A stretch of 43,501 bases of DNA from Candidatus Bathyarchaeota archaeon. Lineage in GTDB: Archaea; Thermoproteota; CALKCG01; B24. A program made the translations under genes and the position numbers. The stretch covers positions 1 to 43,501 of the forward strand of contig JAGHAZ010000029.1 in assembly GCA_021161255.1 (NCBI GenBank), given 5' to 3'. Below the pieces are notes generated by a model. That model searched no databases. It was not told where the DNA came from and worked only from the letters and a program-made list of their open reading frames with translations. Below are positions 1 through 8,194 of this stretch, piece after piece (position 1 is the stretch's first letter; every line of letters begins with the position of its first letter).

Positions 1-486
1 GAGATTCTTAGAAACCTTCTTGCAGACAGGGATAGAGTAGTCGTGCTGGGTGTCGGAAACACCTTGAGAAGAGACGACGGCTTCGGCGTGTACGTCGCGT
101 CCTCGCTTAAACGGTTTAAACTTAAAGACGTCTTGGTATTAGAGGCGGGGGCTTCTCCGGAGAGCGTTTTAGACGATATTTTAGAGTTTAACCCTTCACA
201 CCTCGTTGTAGTCGACTCGGTCGAGATGGGGCGTAGACCCGGAGACCTAGTGGTAGCCGGTTTGGAGAGTATAGCGGATGAGGTCACGGTGTCGACCCAT
301 AGGCTACCGATGACCCTGCTCGTGAAGTATCTGAGGCTTATGGGGTTTAAGGGTAGGGTTGTGGTCGTCGGCGTCCAGCCAGGCGACTTATCATTTGGAG
401 AGGGGTTAACCCCAAGGGTTAGAGAGGCAGCCGATATCGTCGTAAATATGTTAAGAAGCGTCTTATCTAACGGAGACTATGGGTAA
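1..486 (+). CDS. hycI: [NiFe]-hydrogenase maturation protease, HycI/HyaD type, 5' end cut by window
   Basis: The protease removes the C-terminal tail of the hydrogenase large subunit after nickel insertion. The frame is open from base 1. The codons before the GTG at position 43 read VVVLGVGN and continue into the family's nucleotide-fold start (LGVGNTLRRDDGFGVYV), so translation probably begins upstream of the window and GTG 43 is not the true start. The two Asp of RRDDGFG include the usual nickel-sensing acid. The later VVVDSVEMGRRPGD and STHRLPM segments are typical of the family. It is the first visible gene of a co-directional hyp operon, 27 bases before hypD. The HycI subtype is a judgement from the N-terminal motif; the family call is firm. 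Confidence 0.85.
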   Translation, partial: EILRNLLADRDRVVVLGVGNTLRRDDGFGVYVASSLKRFKLKDVLVLEAGASPESVLDDILEFNPSHLVVVDSVEMGRRPGDLVVAGLESIADEVTVSTHRLPMTLLVKYLRLMGFKGRVVVVGVQPGDLSFGEGLTPRVREAADIVVNMLRSVLSNGDYG

Positions 487-513
487 GAGGTATAATGGTT
501 TATCTAAGAGGCG

Positions 514-1743
514 TTGCGTGTAAAGTATGGGGAGGAACCGTCAGGCTTGGAGGCTCGAAGACCGACGTGGGAGGTCGACGCCGAGATCGAGAGACTCTAC
601 AGGCGCAATAGGAGGCTCGCGGACGAGGTTAAGAAAGTCATCTGGAAGTACGCCGACAGGGTTAGACGGGTCAAAGGTGATGGGTTCAAGGTTAAGATCA
701 TGAACTTCTGCGGAACCCACGAGTGGACCACCGTACACTACGGTATCAGAAGCCTATTACCGGATAACGTGGAGCTTGTAGCAGGCCCTGGATGCCCGGT
801 GTGTGTAACACCTTCGTTCATCGTAGAACACGCCATAAGGCTATCGCTCGAAGGTGTTAGGGTCTATACCTTCGGCGACTCTTTCAAGCTCCCGGCTGTT
901 AGACCGGTTAAAGGTGTCAGAAACCTCGCCGAGGCTAAGACGGCCGGGGGAGACGTGCAGGTCGTGTATAGCTTCTTGGATGCTTTGAAGGACGTAGCCA
1001 ATACCCGTCGGGAGTCTGTGTTTCTAGCCATAGGTTTCGAGACCACGGCTCCGGGGTATGCTCTACCGCTTGCCGAGAGGCTTATTCCTAGGGAATTGAG
1101 CATCTTATCCGCTTTGAGGCTGACGCCTCCGGCCGCTAGGTACGCGATAGCCGAGGCCGATAGGAGGGGGTTAACCCCGATTAAAGGTATAGTGGCCCCG
1201 GGGCATGTATCCGCTATAACAGGCGCTAAGCCCTGGGATGAGCTTTCTAGGGAGCTTAAGATACCTACGGTCGTCTCGGGTTTCGAGCCCATAGACCTAC
1301 TCATATCGATAGCGGAGATACTGAGGATGATCCTACGCGGCGAAGTCGGGGTGAAGGTCGAATACCGGAGGGTCGTCTCCTGGGAGGGAAACAGGGAGGC
1401 CCTCAAGGCTATCTACAGGGTTTTCGAGAAGACCGACGCGGCTTGGAGGGGGATAGGGTTCATAGAGGAGAGCGGTTTAGAGCTTAGAGACAGCTATAGG
1501 GGGTTCGACGGGTTCGACAGGTATGGGCTGGAAAAGCCGGATAGGGAGAGCTGGGTCATGGATAACTTGAAGGGATGTAGATGCGCGGAGGTCGTGCTCG
1601 GCCTGGTTAAACCCACGGACTGCAAGTTCTTTCTTAAAGGCTGCAGCCCCTCGAAGCCTCTAGGCCCCTGTATGGTGTCCTCCGAGGGCACATGCTCGAT
1701 ATGGGCTAGGTTTGGGGGGTATTTGGACTTGAAGAACCTCTAA
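514..1743 (+). CDS. hypD: hydrogenase maturation factor HypD
   Basis: HypD is the iron-sulfur scaffold on which, with HypC, the Fe(CN)2CO group of [NiFe]-hydrogenase is assembled in the cytoplasm. The conserved cysteine motifs are visible in order: NFCGTHEW near residue 65, GPGCPVCVTP near residue 90, GCRCAEVVLG, and the C-terminal cluster CKFFLKGCSPSKPLGPCMVSSEGTCSIWARFG. The 409-residue length from TTG 514 is slightly longer than usual. A second in-frame TTG at 547 follows a GGGGAGG site at 529-535 and could be the real start, giving 398 residues. hypC begins 13 bases after the stop. Confidence 0.95.
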   Translation: MRVKYGEEPSGLEARRPTWEVDAEIERLYRRNRRLADEVKKVIWKYADRVRRVKGDGFKVKIMNFCGTHEWTTVHYGIRSLLPDNVELVAGPGCPVCVTPSFIVEHAIRLSLEGVRVYTFGDSFKLPAVRPVKGVRNLAEAKTAGGDVQVVYSFLDALKDVANTRRESVFLAIGFETTAPGYALPLAERLIPRELSILSALRLTPPAARYAIAEADRRGLTPIKGIVAPGHVSAITGAKPWDELSRELKIPTVVSGFEPIDLLISIAEILRMILRGEVGVKVEYRRVVSWEGNREALKAIYRVFEKTDAAWRGIGFIEESGLELRDSYRGFDGFDRYGLEKPDRESWVMDNLKGCRCAEVVLGLVKPTDCKFFLKGCSPSKPLGPCMVSSEGTCSIWARFGGYLDLKNL

Positions 1744-1756
1744 GGGGGAGACGTAT

Positions 1757-2059
1757 ATGTGTTGGGGTGTTCCGGCTAAGGTTTTGAAGGTCGAGGGTTT
1801 CACGGCTCTGGTGGACTTCGGGGGTGGAGTGGAGAAAGAGGTCTTGGTCGCGACCAGTGGTGTTCACAGCGGCGACTACGTTCTGGTCCACGCCGGTGTA
1901 ATCGTCTCGAAGATACGGAGGGAGGAGGTGGTGAAGATCCTAGACGCGTATAAGGAGATGGCTGTCCAGCTGGCGGTCGAGGAGGGGTTAAAGAGAGAGG
2001 ATGCCGAGAGATACTATGATGGGATCCTCCGAGACATCCTGGGCGGGGAGGAGGTATGA
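1757..2059 (+). CDS. hypC: hydrogenase maturation chaperone HypC
   Basis: HypC is a small chaperone that carries the iron centre from HypD to the hydrogenase large subunit through its N-terminal cysteine. The protein begins MCWGVPAKV, with the essential Cys at residue 2, followed by the OB-like barrel typical of HypC/HupF. At 100 residues it is a little longer than the usual 75-90, with a charged helical tail after about residue 75. The GGGGGAG site at 1744-1750 is well spaced for the ATG. The stop overlaps the hypE start in an ATGA at 2056-2059, indicating translational coupling. Confidence 0.93.
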   Translation: MCWGVPAKVLKVEGFTALVDFGGGVEKEVLVATSGVHSGDYVLVHAGVIVSKIRREEVVKILDAYKEMAVQLAVEEGLKREDAERYYDGILRDILGGEEV

Positions 2060-3087
2060 GTAAGGTAACGTTAGCTCACGGAGCCGGGGGCAGGGAGATG
2101 GCTGAACTCTTGGAAGCCCTGATATTCCATAGGGTAGACGAGCCTCTCAAGAAGGTCGAAGGCGGGTTAGGGATAGACCATCCAGACGACGGTGCTTTAA
2201 TACCTATCGGCGAGGGCAGGTTCTTAGTCGTGTCGACGGATTCGTACACGGTCTCGCCGTTGTTCTTCCCGGGGGGCGATATCGGGAAGCTGGCCGTCTG
2301 CGGTTCGATAAACGACGTCCTTATGATGGGCGGTATACCGGTCGCGATGCTTGATACGATAGTCGTGGAGGAGGGGCTCCCGATGCAGACCCTTAACAGC
2401 ATAGTGGATTCTATGGTCGAAACCCTCAGGAACGAGGGGGTTGCGTTGATAGGTGGAGACTTCAAGGTCATGCCTAAAGGCAGTGTGGACAGGATCGTCG
2501 TGACCACGACTTGTATAGGGGTCTCAGAGAACCCGATAATGGATGTGAACCTTGAGCCTGGGGATAGGATAATCGTGTCCGGCTGTCTAGGCGAACATGG
2601 GGCGACCATAATGGCTCTGCAACACGGTTTAGAGGCCGAGGCCTCGCTCAAGAGCGACGTAAAGCCTCTGACCCGGCTATTCAAACCCCTGATAGAGAAG
2701 TATTCTAAGGTGGTTAAAGCCGCCGGAGACCCTACGAGAGGTGGGTTATCGATGCTTCTCAACGGCTGGGCTAAGTCCACCGGTTTCCTGATAATCGTAG
2801 ACGAGGCTAAGATACCTATCAGTAAACCCGTTAGGAAATATTCTGAGATGCTCGGGGTCGACCCTCTGCATCTGGCGTCTGAGGGTGTGGCGGTTATAGC
2901 CACCGAAGCCGGGTATGCGGATGAGGTCTTAGACTTCGTCAGAGGATTGGGGTTCGAGGACGCGATGATCATAGGCGAGGTCGTCAAGGGTGAAAGGTTT
3001 AAGGGTTTGGTAGTCGCTAGGAGCGAGGTGGGGGGGCTGAGGGTTCTAGAGCCTCCCACCGGAGAGCTTGTCCCAAGGATCTGCTAA
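2056..3087 (+). CDS. hypE: carbamoyl dehydratase HypE
   Basis: HypE takes a carbamoyl group from HypF onto its C-terminal cysteine, dehydrates it with ATP to thiocyanate, and supplies the cyanide ligands of the hydrogenase iron. The protein is a PurM/ThiL-fold enzyme of 343 residues: HGAGGREM at the N-terminus, STDSYTVSPLFFPGGDIGKLAVCGSINDV as the ATP and metal region, and AGDPTRGGLSMLLN in the second domain. It ends exactly in PRIC, the diagnostic reactive cysteine, so it appears functional. It overlaps hypC by 4 bases and is followed by hypF after 1 base. Confidence 0.96.
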   Translation: MSKVTLAHGAGGREMAELLEALIFHRVDEPLKKVEGGLGIDHPDDGALIPIGEGRFLVVSTDSYTVSPLFFPGGDIGKLAVCGSINDVLMMGGIPVAMLDTIVVEEGLPMQTLNSIVDSMVETLRNEGVALIGGDFKVMPKGSVDRIVVTTTCIGVSENPIMDVNLEPGDRIIVSGCLGEHGATIMALQHGLEAEASLKSDVKPLTRLFKPLIEKYSKVVKAAGDPTRGGLSMLLNGWAKSTGFLIIVDEAKIPISKPVRKYSEMLGVDPLHLASEGVAVIATEAGYADEVLDFVRGLGFEDAMIIGEVVKGERFKGLVVARSEVGGLRVLEPPTGELVPRIC

Positions 3088-3088
3088 C

Positions 3089-5398
3089 ATGAAGGCTGTT
3101 AAGATAACAGTCACGGGGGTCGTTCAGGGGGTAGGTTTCAGACCGTTCGTCTATAGGCTAGCTAGGGATCTCGGGCTGAAGGGCTACGTTAAAAACCTGG
3201 GTGGAAGCGAGGTGGAGATAGTCGTCGAAGGCCCTTCCAGCAAGGTCGAGGAGTTCGTCGCAAGGATTCGAAGCGATAAACCGCCTCCCGCCGAGATCCA
3301 GAGCTTAACCGTGAAGCCTACAGGCGGTGGGTTTAGGGAGTTTAAGATAGAGCCTAGCGGTAGGTCCCGTAGAGCATACTCTATGATACCGCCTGACATA
3401 GGGATATGCAGAGACTGTCTAGCGGAGGTTTTAGACCCCAAGGACAGGAGGTACATGTACCCCCTTAACAGCTGCGCCTGGTGTGGGCCTAGGTTCTCCA
3501 TGATGGAAGATATACCCTACGACAGGGGGAACACAAGCATGAGAGACTTCCCGATGTGCACCGACTGTCTTAGGGAGTATAGAGACCCCGACGACATCAG
3601 GAGGTTTCACGCCCAGGGAAACTGCTGCCCGGTCTGCGGGCCGAGGGTGTGGCTTGAGGATAGAAACGGTGTCGTGATTAACCGGGAGAACCCGGTCTTG
3701 GAGGCTTCGAGGCTCGTCGAGGAGGGATATATCCTAGCCGTCAAGGGGCTGGGTGGGTTCCACATAGCCTGTCTAGCCACGGACGACGACATCGTCTTGA
3801 GGCTTAGAACCAGAAAGAGGAGGCCTGAGAAGCCTTTTGCCCTGATGGCTTTAAACCTCGAAACCGCTAGGAGGATCGCGTATATCTCGGAGGAGGATGC
3901 ACGGCTCCTCGAGTCGCCTATCAGACCGATCCTTCTACTCCCCGAGAGGGAGGATAGCCCCGTTTCGAGACATGTGGCTCCGGGCCTATCCATGCAGGGT
4001 ATAATGCTACCCTACACGGCGCTCCACTACATGCTCCTCTCCAACGTTGGAGACGGCTTCCTGATAATGACGAGCGGCAACGAGAGGGGTGAACCGATGT
4101 GCACAGGCAACCGGGAGGCCAGGGTTAAGCTCAGGGGGTTTGTCGACTACTTCCTCATGCACGACAGGAGGATCGTTAACCGGGTAGACGACAGCGTCGT
4201 CAGGAGAACCGGTGGATTCTACACGGTGATAAGAAGGGGGAGGGGATACGCTCCGAGGTGGGTTAGGCTACCGTTTAGACTTCCAAGCCCTGTGGTCGCC
4301 TTAGGGGCGCACTACCAGAACACCGGATGCCTAGCCTTCGAGGACATAGCTATTCCAACCCAGTTCGTGGGGGATATGGATAACCTATCCTCTCTAGCGG
4401 AGCTTGAGAGAGCGGTCAGCTTTCTCCTAAAGACCTATAGAATCGACTTATCCGACGTCGTCGTGGCGGTCGATAAGCATCCCAGATACCTAAGCCGACT
4501 GCTGGCCGAGAAGTGGATTGAAACCTATGGCTGTAGGCTTGTGGAGGTTCAACACCACCACGCCCACGCTGCGTCGGTCATGGTGGAGCTGGGTGTCAAA
4601 GACTCGGAGATGGTGGCCGTCACCCTAGACGGTGCAGGATACGGCGACGACGGAACGGTTTGGGGTGGAGAGGTTCTCATAACCGGATACGGAGCCTACA
4701 CAAGGTTCGGTCATCTAGAGCAGGTGCCGATGCCGGGTGGAGATAGGGCTACGGAGTACCCCGTCAGGATGCTCATGTCCATACTATCCAGGTTCATGCC
4801 GGTGGAGGAGGTTAGAGAGTTCATAGTCGGTAGGGGCCTTCACAAGGGGCTACCCTACGGAGCTGAGGAGGCCGACGCCGTGCTCTCCCTCCTCGAGAGA
4901 GGCGATGCACCCCTGACCTCGAGCCTAGGGAGGGTTTTAGACTCCGCCTCAGCGCTTCTAGGGATATGCTTCAAGAGGACCTATGAGGGGGAGCCGGCTA
5001 TCAAGCTAGAGGCAACCTCGAGCAGAGCTAAGCCCATAGACCTGCTCGAGCCCAGGGTTTCCAGGTCGAAGCCCCTCGTCCAAACCCACAGGATCTTCGA
5101 GGAGCTTTTGGAGAAGCTCGATAGGCCCCGTGAGCAGCTTGCCTACAGCGTTCAGAGGGCGTTGGGGTTATCCATCGGAGAGCTCGCGGTCATGGCCTCC
5201 AAGGGGAGGGGCGTCGATAGGGTCCTCGTATCCGGGGGCGCGGCTGTGAACACCGTGATATTCGAAGCCATCAGGGAGAAGGCTGAGGAGGCAGGGCTTA
5301 AGGCATACGTCAACACCGTGGTTCCGGCCGGAGACGGCGGGGTCTCCCTAGGTCAGGCGGCGGTAGCCGGTTTCAGGGTTTTGGAAAGCCTCCTATAG
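3089..5398 (+). CDS. hypF: carbamoyltransferase HypF
   Basis: HypF converts carbamoyl phosphate to a carbamoyl adenylate and passes it to HypE. The domains run in the normal order: acylphosphatase (residues 1-90, GVVQGVGFRPFVYRLA), two CxxC-type zinc fingers (about 105-190, including CRDCLAEVLDP and NCCPVCGP), a YrdC-like domain (about 200-380) and a Kae1-like carbamoyltransferase domain with the metal-binding HHHAHAASVM near residue 488. I chose ATG 3089, one base after the hypE stop and at the first residue of the acylphosphatase fold; the frame could extend to TTG 3068 inside hypE. The 769-residue length is normal. Its last bases overlap the convergent LLM gene. Confidence 0.95.
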   Translation: MKAVKITVTGVVQGVGFRPFVYRLARDLGLKGYVKNLGGSEVEIVVEGPSSKVEEFVARIRSDKPPPAEIQSLTVKPTGGGFREFKIEPSGRSRRAYSMIPPDIGICRDCLAEVLDPKDRRYMYPLNSCAWCGPRFSMMEDIPYDRGNTSMRDFPMCTDCLREYRDPDDIRRFHAQGNCCPVCGPRVWLEDRNGVVINRENPVLEASRLVEEGYILAVKGLGGFHIACLATDDDIVLRLRTRKRRPEKPFALMALNLETARRIAYISEEDARLLESPIRPILLLPEREDSPVSRHVAPGLSMQGIMLPYTALHYMLLSNVGDGFLIMTSGNERGEPMCTGNREARVKLRGFVDYFLMHDRRIVNRVDDSVVRRTGGFYTVIRRGRGYAPRWVRLPFRLPSPVVALGAHYQNTGCLAFEDIAIPTQFVGDMDNLSSLAELERAVSFLLKTYRIDLSDVVVAVDKHPRYLSRLLAEKWIETYGCRLVEVQHHHAHAASVMVELGVKDSEMVAVTLDGAGYGDDGTVWGGEVLITGYGAYTRFGHLEQVPMPGGDRATEYPVRMLMSILSRFMPVEEVREFIVGRGLHKGLPYGAEEADAVLSLLERGDAPLTSSLGRVLDSASALLGICFKRTYEGEPAIKLEATSSRAKPIDLLEPRVSRSKPLVQTHRIFEELLEKLDRPREQLAYSVQRALGLSIGELAVMASKGRGVDRVLVSGGAAVNTVIFEAIREKAEEAGLKAYVNTVVPAGDGGVSLGQAAVAGFRVLESLL

Positions 5399-6397
5399 TC
5401 TTTCGAAGTATGGTAGAACCTTCTCGGCGTACAGCTTCAACCCCTCCGTCGTGTCTTCGAGGGGCATGAAGTGCAGTACGAAGTGTGTGACCCCGTTTTC
5501 GACGTATTTGGCTATCGTGTCTATGCACTTGTCCGGCGAGCCGACGGTGGCTCCGTAGCGGACCACTATACCCTTAGGGAGATGAACCTCGGTGTCGTAC
5601 TCGGCGACCTTCTCAGCCGGGTTGCCGAACCACCTTTCGAGGGACCGTCTAGCCTTCTCCAAGGCTCTATCGGGGTCTGGGTCTATGCTCGTGTACATCT
5701 CCATCGCCACAGTTAAGCCCCTACCGAGCATGTCGAACCTATCCATCCTATACTTGAGGTCTTCGAGCCTCAGAGGGGGAGCTAGCCATCCGTCGAGCCT
5801 AGCGTTCATGAACCCCTCGATGGCCTTCAACCCCACGGCTCCAAACCACATCGGCGGCCTAGGTTTCTGCAGGGGCTTAGGCTTGACCTCGCAGCCCTCG
5901 ACGCGGTGGTACCTGCCCCTGAAGTACACCTTATCCATCGTCCAGCATCTACGGATTATCTCGACGGCTTCTAGGGTTTCCCTAAGCCTCTCCGCGAGGG
6001 GTCTCCAGACGTAGCCGAAGCTCACGAACTCGTCTCTACGCCACCCCGCCCCCACACCCAGGATAAGCCTCCCACCGGAGACCACGTCTAGGGTGGCGGT
6101 CATCTTAGCCATTAAAGCAGGGTTTCTGAACGGTAGGCATGCTACTGAAAAGCCTAGTTTAACGCGTCTCGTGGCCTGCGCGAGGGCCGAGAGGAGTGTG
6201 GAGCTTTCGAGCATGTCGATGCTCGGCTCGCCTAATCTTTGGACGGAGTCGAAGCCCATCAAGTGATCCGGAGCCCACACGGATGCAAAGCCGAGCTTCT
6301 CCGCCGTTAAAGCGGATTCTAGACACAGCTCCCATAGCTCCCTACCGACCTTGACCCTGCTGAAGGTGGGAAGGTAGACCCCAAACTCCGCTTTCAT
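5393..6397 (-). CDS. LLM-family (luciferase-like) F420/flavin-dependent oxidoreductase
   Basis: This is a 334-residue TIM-barrel protein of the bacterial-luciferase superfamily. In archaea this group mostly uses coenzyme F420. Seen in the sequence: N-terminal FGVYLPTF, SVWAPDHL, a LGFSVACLPFRNPALMAKMTATLDVVSGGRLILGVGAGWRRDEF segment typical of the family, and KPRPPMWFGAVGLKAIE. The real substrate cannot be deduced. It converges with hypF with a 6-base overlap, so it is transcribed separately. Cofactor F420 rather than FMN is inference from the archaeal context. Confidence 0.88.
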   Translation of the reverse strand: MKAEFGVYLPTFSRVKVGRELWELCLESALTAEKLGFASVWAPDHLMGFDSVQRLGEPSIDMLESSTLLSALAQATRRVKLGFSVACLPFRNPALMAKMTATLDVVSGGRLILGVGAGWRRDEFVSFGYVWRPLAERLRETLEAVEIIRRCWTMDKVYFRGRYHRVEGCEVKPKPLQKPRPPMWFGAVGLKAIEGFMNARLDGWLAPPLRLEDLKYRMDRFDMLGRGLTVAMEMYTSIDPDPDRALEKARRSLERWFGNPAEKVAEYDTEVHLPKGIVVRYGATVGSPDKCIDTIAKYVENGVTHFVLHFMPLEDTTEGLKLYAEKVLPYFERL

Positions 6398-6700
6398 AGC
6401 GAACCACAGAAACCTATTTAGCTAGGAGACATATAAATCGACTACGCCGTTCCAGGCGACATCGATATTACCCGTGCTAATAACTCGATGCAGATAAGAA
6501 GTCGTTCCACGACCCCCTCCCTCTATAGTTTTTCCATGATAAATTACCTCAGGTAATTCTCCTAGAATTCAACCCTATAATGTTCCTCTATGAGGCTTAA
6601 ACGCATCCTTGCCTATTCTATCCTGGGATACGTTAACGTATGTCTATCGGCTTTAATCTTAAATAGTAGTCTTGCTTTGGATTACAATTGGGTGAGCTAT
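6398..6700. other. 303-base intergenic region with a 17-base palindrome
   Basis: The region separates the LLM gene (minus) from the vapBC module (plus). It holds the LLM promoter at 6429-6438 and a perfect inverted repeat at 6542-6558 (AATTACCT, one central C, AGGTAATT), which looks like an operator for a dimeric DNA-binding protein. An open frame from ATG 6590 runs into vapB and would add a hydrophobic N-terminus, but I judge that extension not to be translated. A TATA-like run is seen near 6649-6665. Confidence 0.5.
6429..6438 (-). promoter_or_regulatory. TATA box for the LLM oxidoreductase gene
   Basis: On the minus strand this reads ATTTATATGT. It lies about 32-41 bases before the ATG at 6397, so transcription should start roughly 10 bases upstream of the start codon. 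Confidence 0.55.
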
Positions 6701-6937
6701 TTGGGTAGGCTCGTTAACGTGTCTGTTAAGGTTCCTGAGGAGGTTAGGAGGCTGATGAGGAGGGTCGATGTGAACTGGAGCGAGTACCTTAGGAAGGTCA
6801 TAGAGGCTAAGGTCAGGATGGAGCTTGCCAAGGAAGCTGTGAGGAGGCTGGATGAGATCCGTGGAAGAGCGGGCAAGGTGCCTACGGAGGAGGTCGTGAG
6901 ATGGATAAGGGAGGACAGGGAGAGAAGCCCAAGGTAG
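6701..6937 (+). CDS. VapB-type antitoxin, RHH-like
   Basis: This is the antitoxin of a vapBC module. The text VNVSVKVPEEVRRLMRRVDVNWSEYLRKVIEAKV is the beta-strand plus two helices of a ribbon-helix-helix-like domain, followed by a basic helical tail (RMELAKEAVRRLDEIRGR) that would wrap the toxin. The start is uncertain. TTG 6701 follows a GGTGAG site at 6691-6696 and gives 78 residues; GTG 6719 is an alternative, and the frame stays open back to ATG 6590. The last 37 bases overlap the toxin gene, the usual coupling in such modules. Confidence 0.75.
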   Translation: MGRLVNVSVKVPEEVRRLMRRVDVNWSEYLRKVIEAKVRMELAKEAVRRLDEIRGRAGKVPTEEVVRWIREDRERSPR

Positions 6938-7380
6938 TCGTCGACGCCAGCGTAGTGGCTAAGTGGTTCATCCCCGGGGAGCCCTGGGAGACTGAGGCCA
7001 GGACCCTTGAGGAGAAGATAGCCTCCGGAGATGTGGAAGCATATGCACCTTTACTACTTCTCTACGAGGTGGCATCCGTCGTATTAAAGTCCATATCTAG
7101 AGGAGCCTTAAAGGTTGACGACGGAGTCCAAGCCTTAGAGGCGCTAAGCCAGTTAGGCCTAAACATCCAAGCAACAAGCTGGGACGACCTAGTAGAGACC
7201 CTACGCATAGCCACAGCCTCAAAGCTAACCGTATACGACTCGACTTACCTCCATCTCTCCAAAAAGATGGACGCACCACTAATCACAGCCGACAACCAGC
7301 TAAAACAGAGGGGGCAGAACATAGCTAAGATTATCCTCCTCGACGAAGTACACGAAAACCTCTTCAGAGACAAAGCGTAG
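6901..7380 (+). CDS. VapC-type PIN-domain toxin
   Basis: This is a PIN-domain ribonuclease of 159 residues. The metal-binding acids sit in their family positions: the Asp of VVVDASVVAKWF near residue 15, the Glu of LLLYEVASVV, the Asp of TVYDSTYLHLSKK and the Asp of PLITADNQL. ATG 6901 lies inside the end of the antitoxin frame, as expected for a coupled toxin. The RNA target cannot be predicted. It converges on a second PIN toxin 15 bases away. Confidence 0.88.
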   Translation: MDKGGQGEKPKVVVDASVVAKWFIPGEPWETEARTLEEKIASGDVEAYAPLLLLYEVASVVLKSISRGALKVDDGVQALEALSQLGLNIQATSWDDLVETLRIATASKLTVYDSTYLHLSKKMDAPLITADNQLKQRGQNIAKIILLDEVHENLFRDKA

Positions 7381-7395
7381 CTAGGATATTTATAC

Positions 7396-7851
7396 TCACC
7401 CTCCGGTAATCTTCCGGCTCGGTTTAGATAAACGGTCGTTAGCTAACGACCTCGGGTCTATGGCTTTAAGCCCTGCCACCGTTTGGTAAGCCTGGTCGAC
7501 CGATACTATGGTCCTATCGTATGACAACGCCGACGCTGCGTGAAGAGAGTCGAAGTAGCTTAGACGGTAGCGTTCTCTAAGCCTCGAAGCCTCTATGAGG
7601 ATGCTCGAGGTTAGAGGAGCCTCTCCGAGGTTCGGAATCCTTCTGAAGGACTCGACGTCTTCACGTATGACATTCTCATTGTAGCCTCTAGACCTAAGCA
7701 CGAGCTCATACTCCATATACGCCGACGCCGGTATAACTACGTTTTTAAGCTCACCCTCAGCGATCTTCTCGAAGACCGCTACCGCTGTTCTATGAAGCTC
7801 ATCTGAGACGTTAACGAATGCTATAAGCATATCAAGCTCTATCAGAGGCAT
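7396..7851 (-). CDS. PIN-domain toxin of an AbrB/PIN module
   Basis: This is a PIN ribonuclease of 151 residues with ELDMLIAFVNVSDELH at the N-terminus, the acid in AYMEYELVLRSRG, YFDSLHAASALSYDRT and TIVSVDQAYQ. These carry the acids expected for the metal site. The start overlaps the end of the upstream AbrB-like antitoxin by 20 bases, so the pair is translationally coupled. The C-terminal 25 residues (SLANDRLSKPSRKITGG) look disordered. Confidence 0.83.
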   Translation of the reverse strand: MPLIELDMLIAFVNVSDELHRTAVAVFEKIAEGELKNVVIPASAYMEYELVLRSRGYNENVIREDVESFRRIPNLGEAPLTSSILIEASRLRERYRLSYFDSLHAASALSYDRTIVSVDQAYQTVAGLKAIDPRSLANDRLSKPSRKITGG

Positions 7852-8089
7852 TCAATTCCCCCGCTAACAGCCTATCAGCCTTTTCCTCGACATTCTCATA
7901 CGTGAGACCTACGTCTCTATACTTACCCACCAAAGCCCTGATAGGGTTTTTAAGAACCTTAACCCTCACCACCTTCAGATTCTCGTCTACCTCCCACAAA
8001 AGCATGTCGCCCTCCTCGACGCCTAAAGCCCTCCTAACCCTGACAGGGACGTTCGTCAACCCCTTTTTAGACACCTTACTTACGGCCAT
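7832..8089 (-). CDS. AbrB/MazE-like swapped-hairpin antitoxin
   Basis: An 85-residue DNA-binding antitoxin. KVSKKGLTNVPVRVRRALGVEEGDMLLWEVDE is the AbrB swapped-hairpin barrel. The C-terminal part (KYRDVGLTYENVEEKADRLLAGEL) would bind the PIN toxin encoded immediately downstream with a 20-base overlap. Its promoter region carries repeated TCTAAG/CTTAGA elements that are probably its own operator. Confidence 0.85.
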   Translation of the reverse strand: MAVSKVSKKGLTNVPVRVRRALGVEEGDMLLWEVDENLKVVRVKVLKNPIRALVGKYRDVGLTYENVEEKADRLLAGELNASDRA

Positions 8090-8092
8090 AAA

Positions 8093-8160
8093 TATCTAAG
8101 AAGATAGCGAATACTTAGAAAAATATAAGATTTTCTATACTTCCTAGGAATTCTTAGATA
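8093..8160 (-). promoter_or_regulatory. promoter of the AbrB/PIN module flanked by a 10-base inverted repeat
   Basis: TATCTAAGAA at 8093-8102 and its exact complement TTCTTAGATA at 8151-8160 flank the putative TATA element, which reads CTTATATTT on the minus strand at about 8122-8130. A third partial copy, CTTAGAA, lies at 8114-8120. The arrangement fits autorepression by the antitoxin-toxin complex. Confidence 0.55.
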
Positions 8161-8194
8161 ATTGACCTACTCTTAGCCTGAGGCTTGAGGGCTT

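Noticed and set aside
2076-3059. Long open frame on the minus strand opposite hypE (327 codons)
   Set aside because: It is rich in Ser, Pro and Thr, shows no family motif, and fully overlaps a clear hypE. It is a by-product of codon bias.
6590-6700. N-terminal hydrophobic extension of the VapB antitoxin from ATG 6590
   Set aside because: It would put a membrane-like segment before a DNA-binding domain. A later start with a Shine-Dalgarno site gives the normal antitoxin length.
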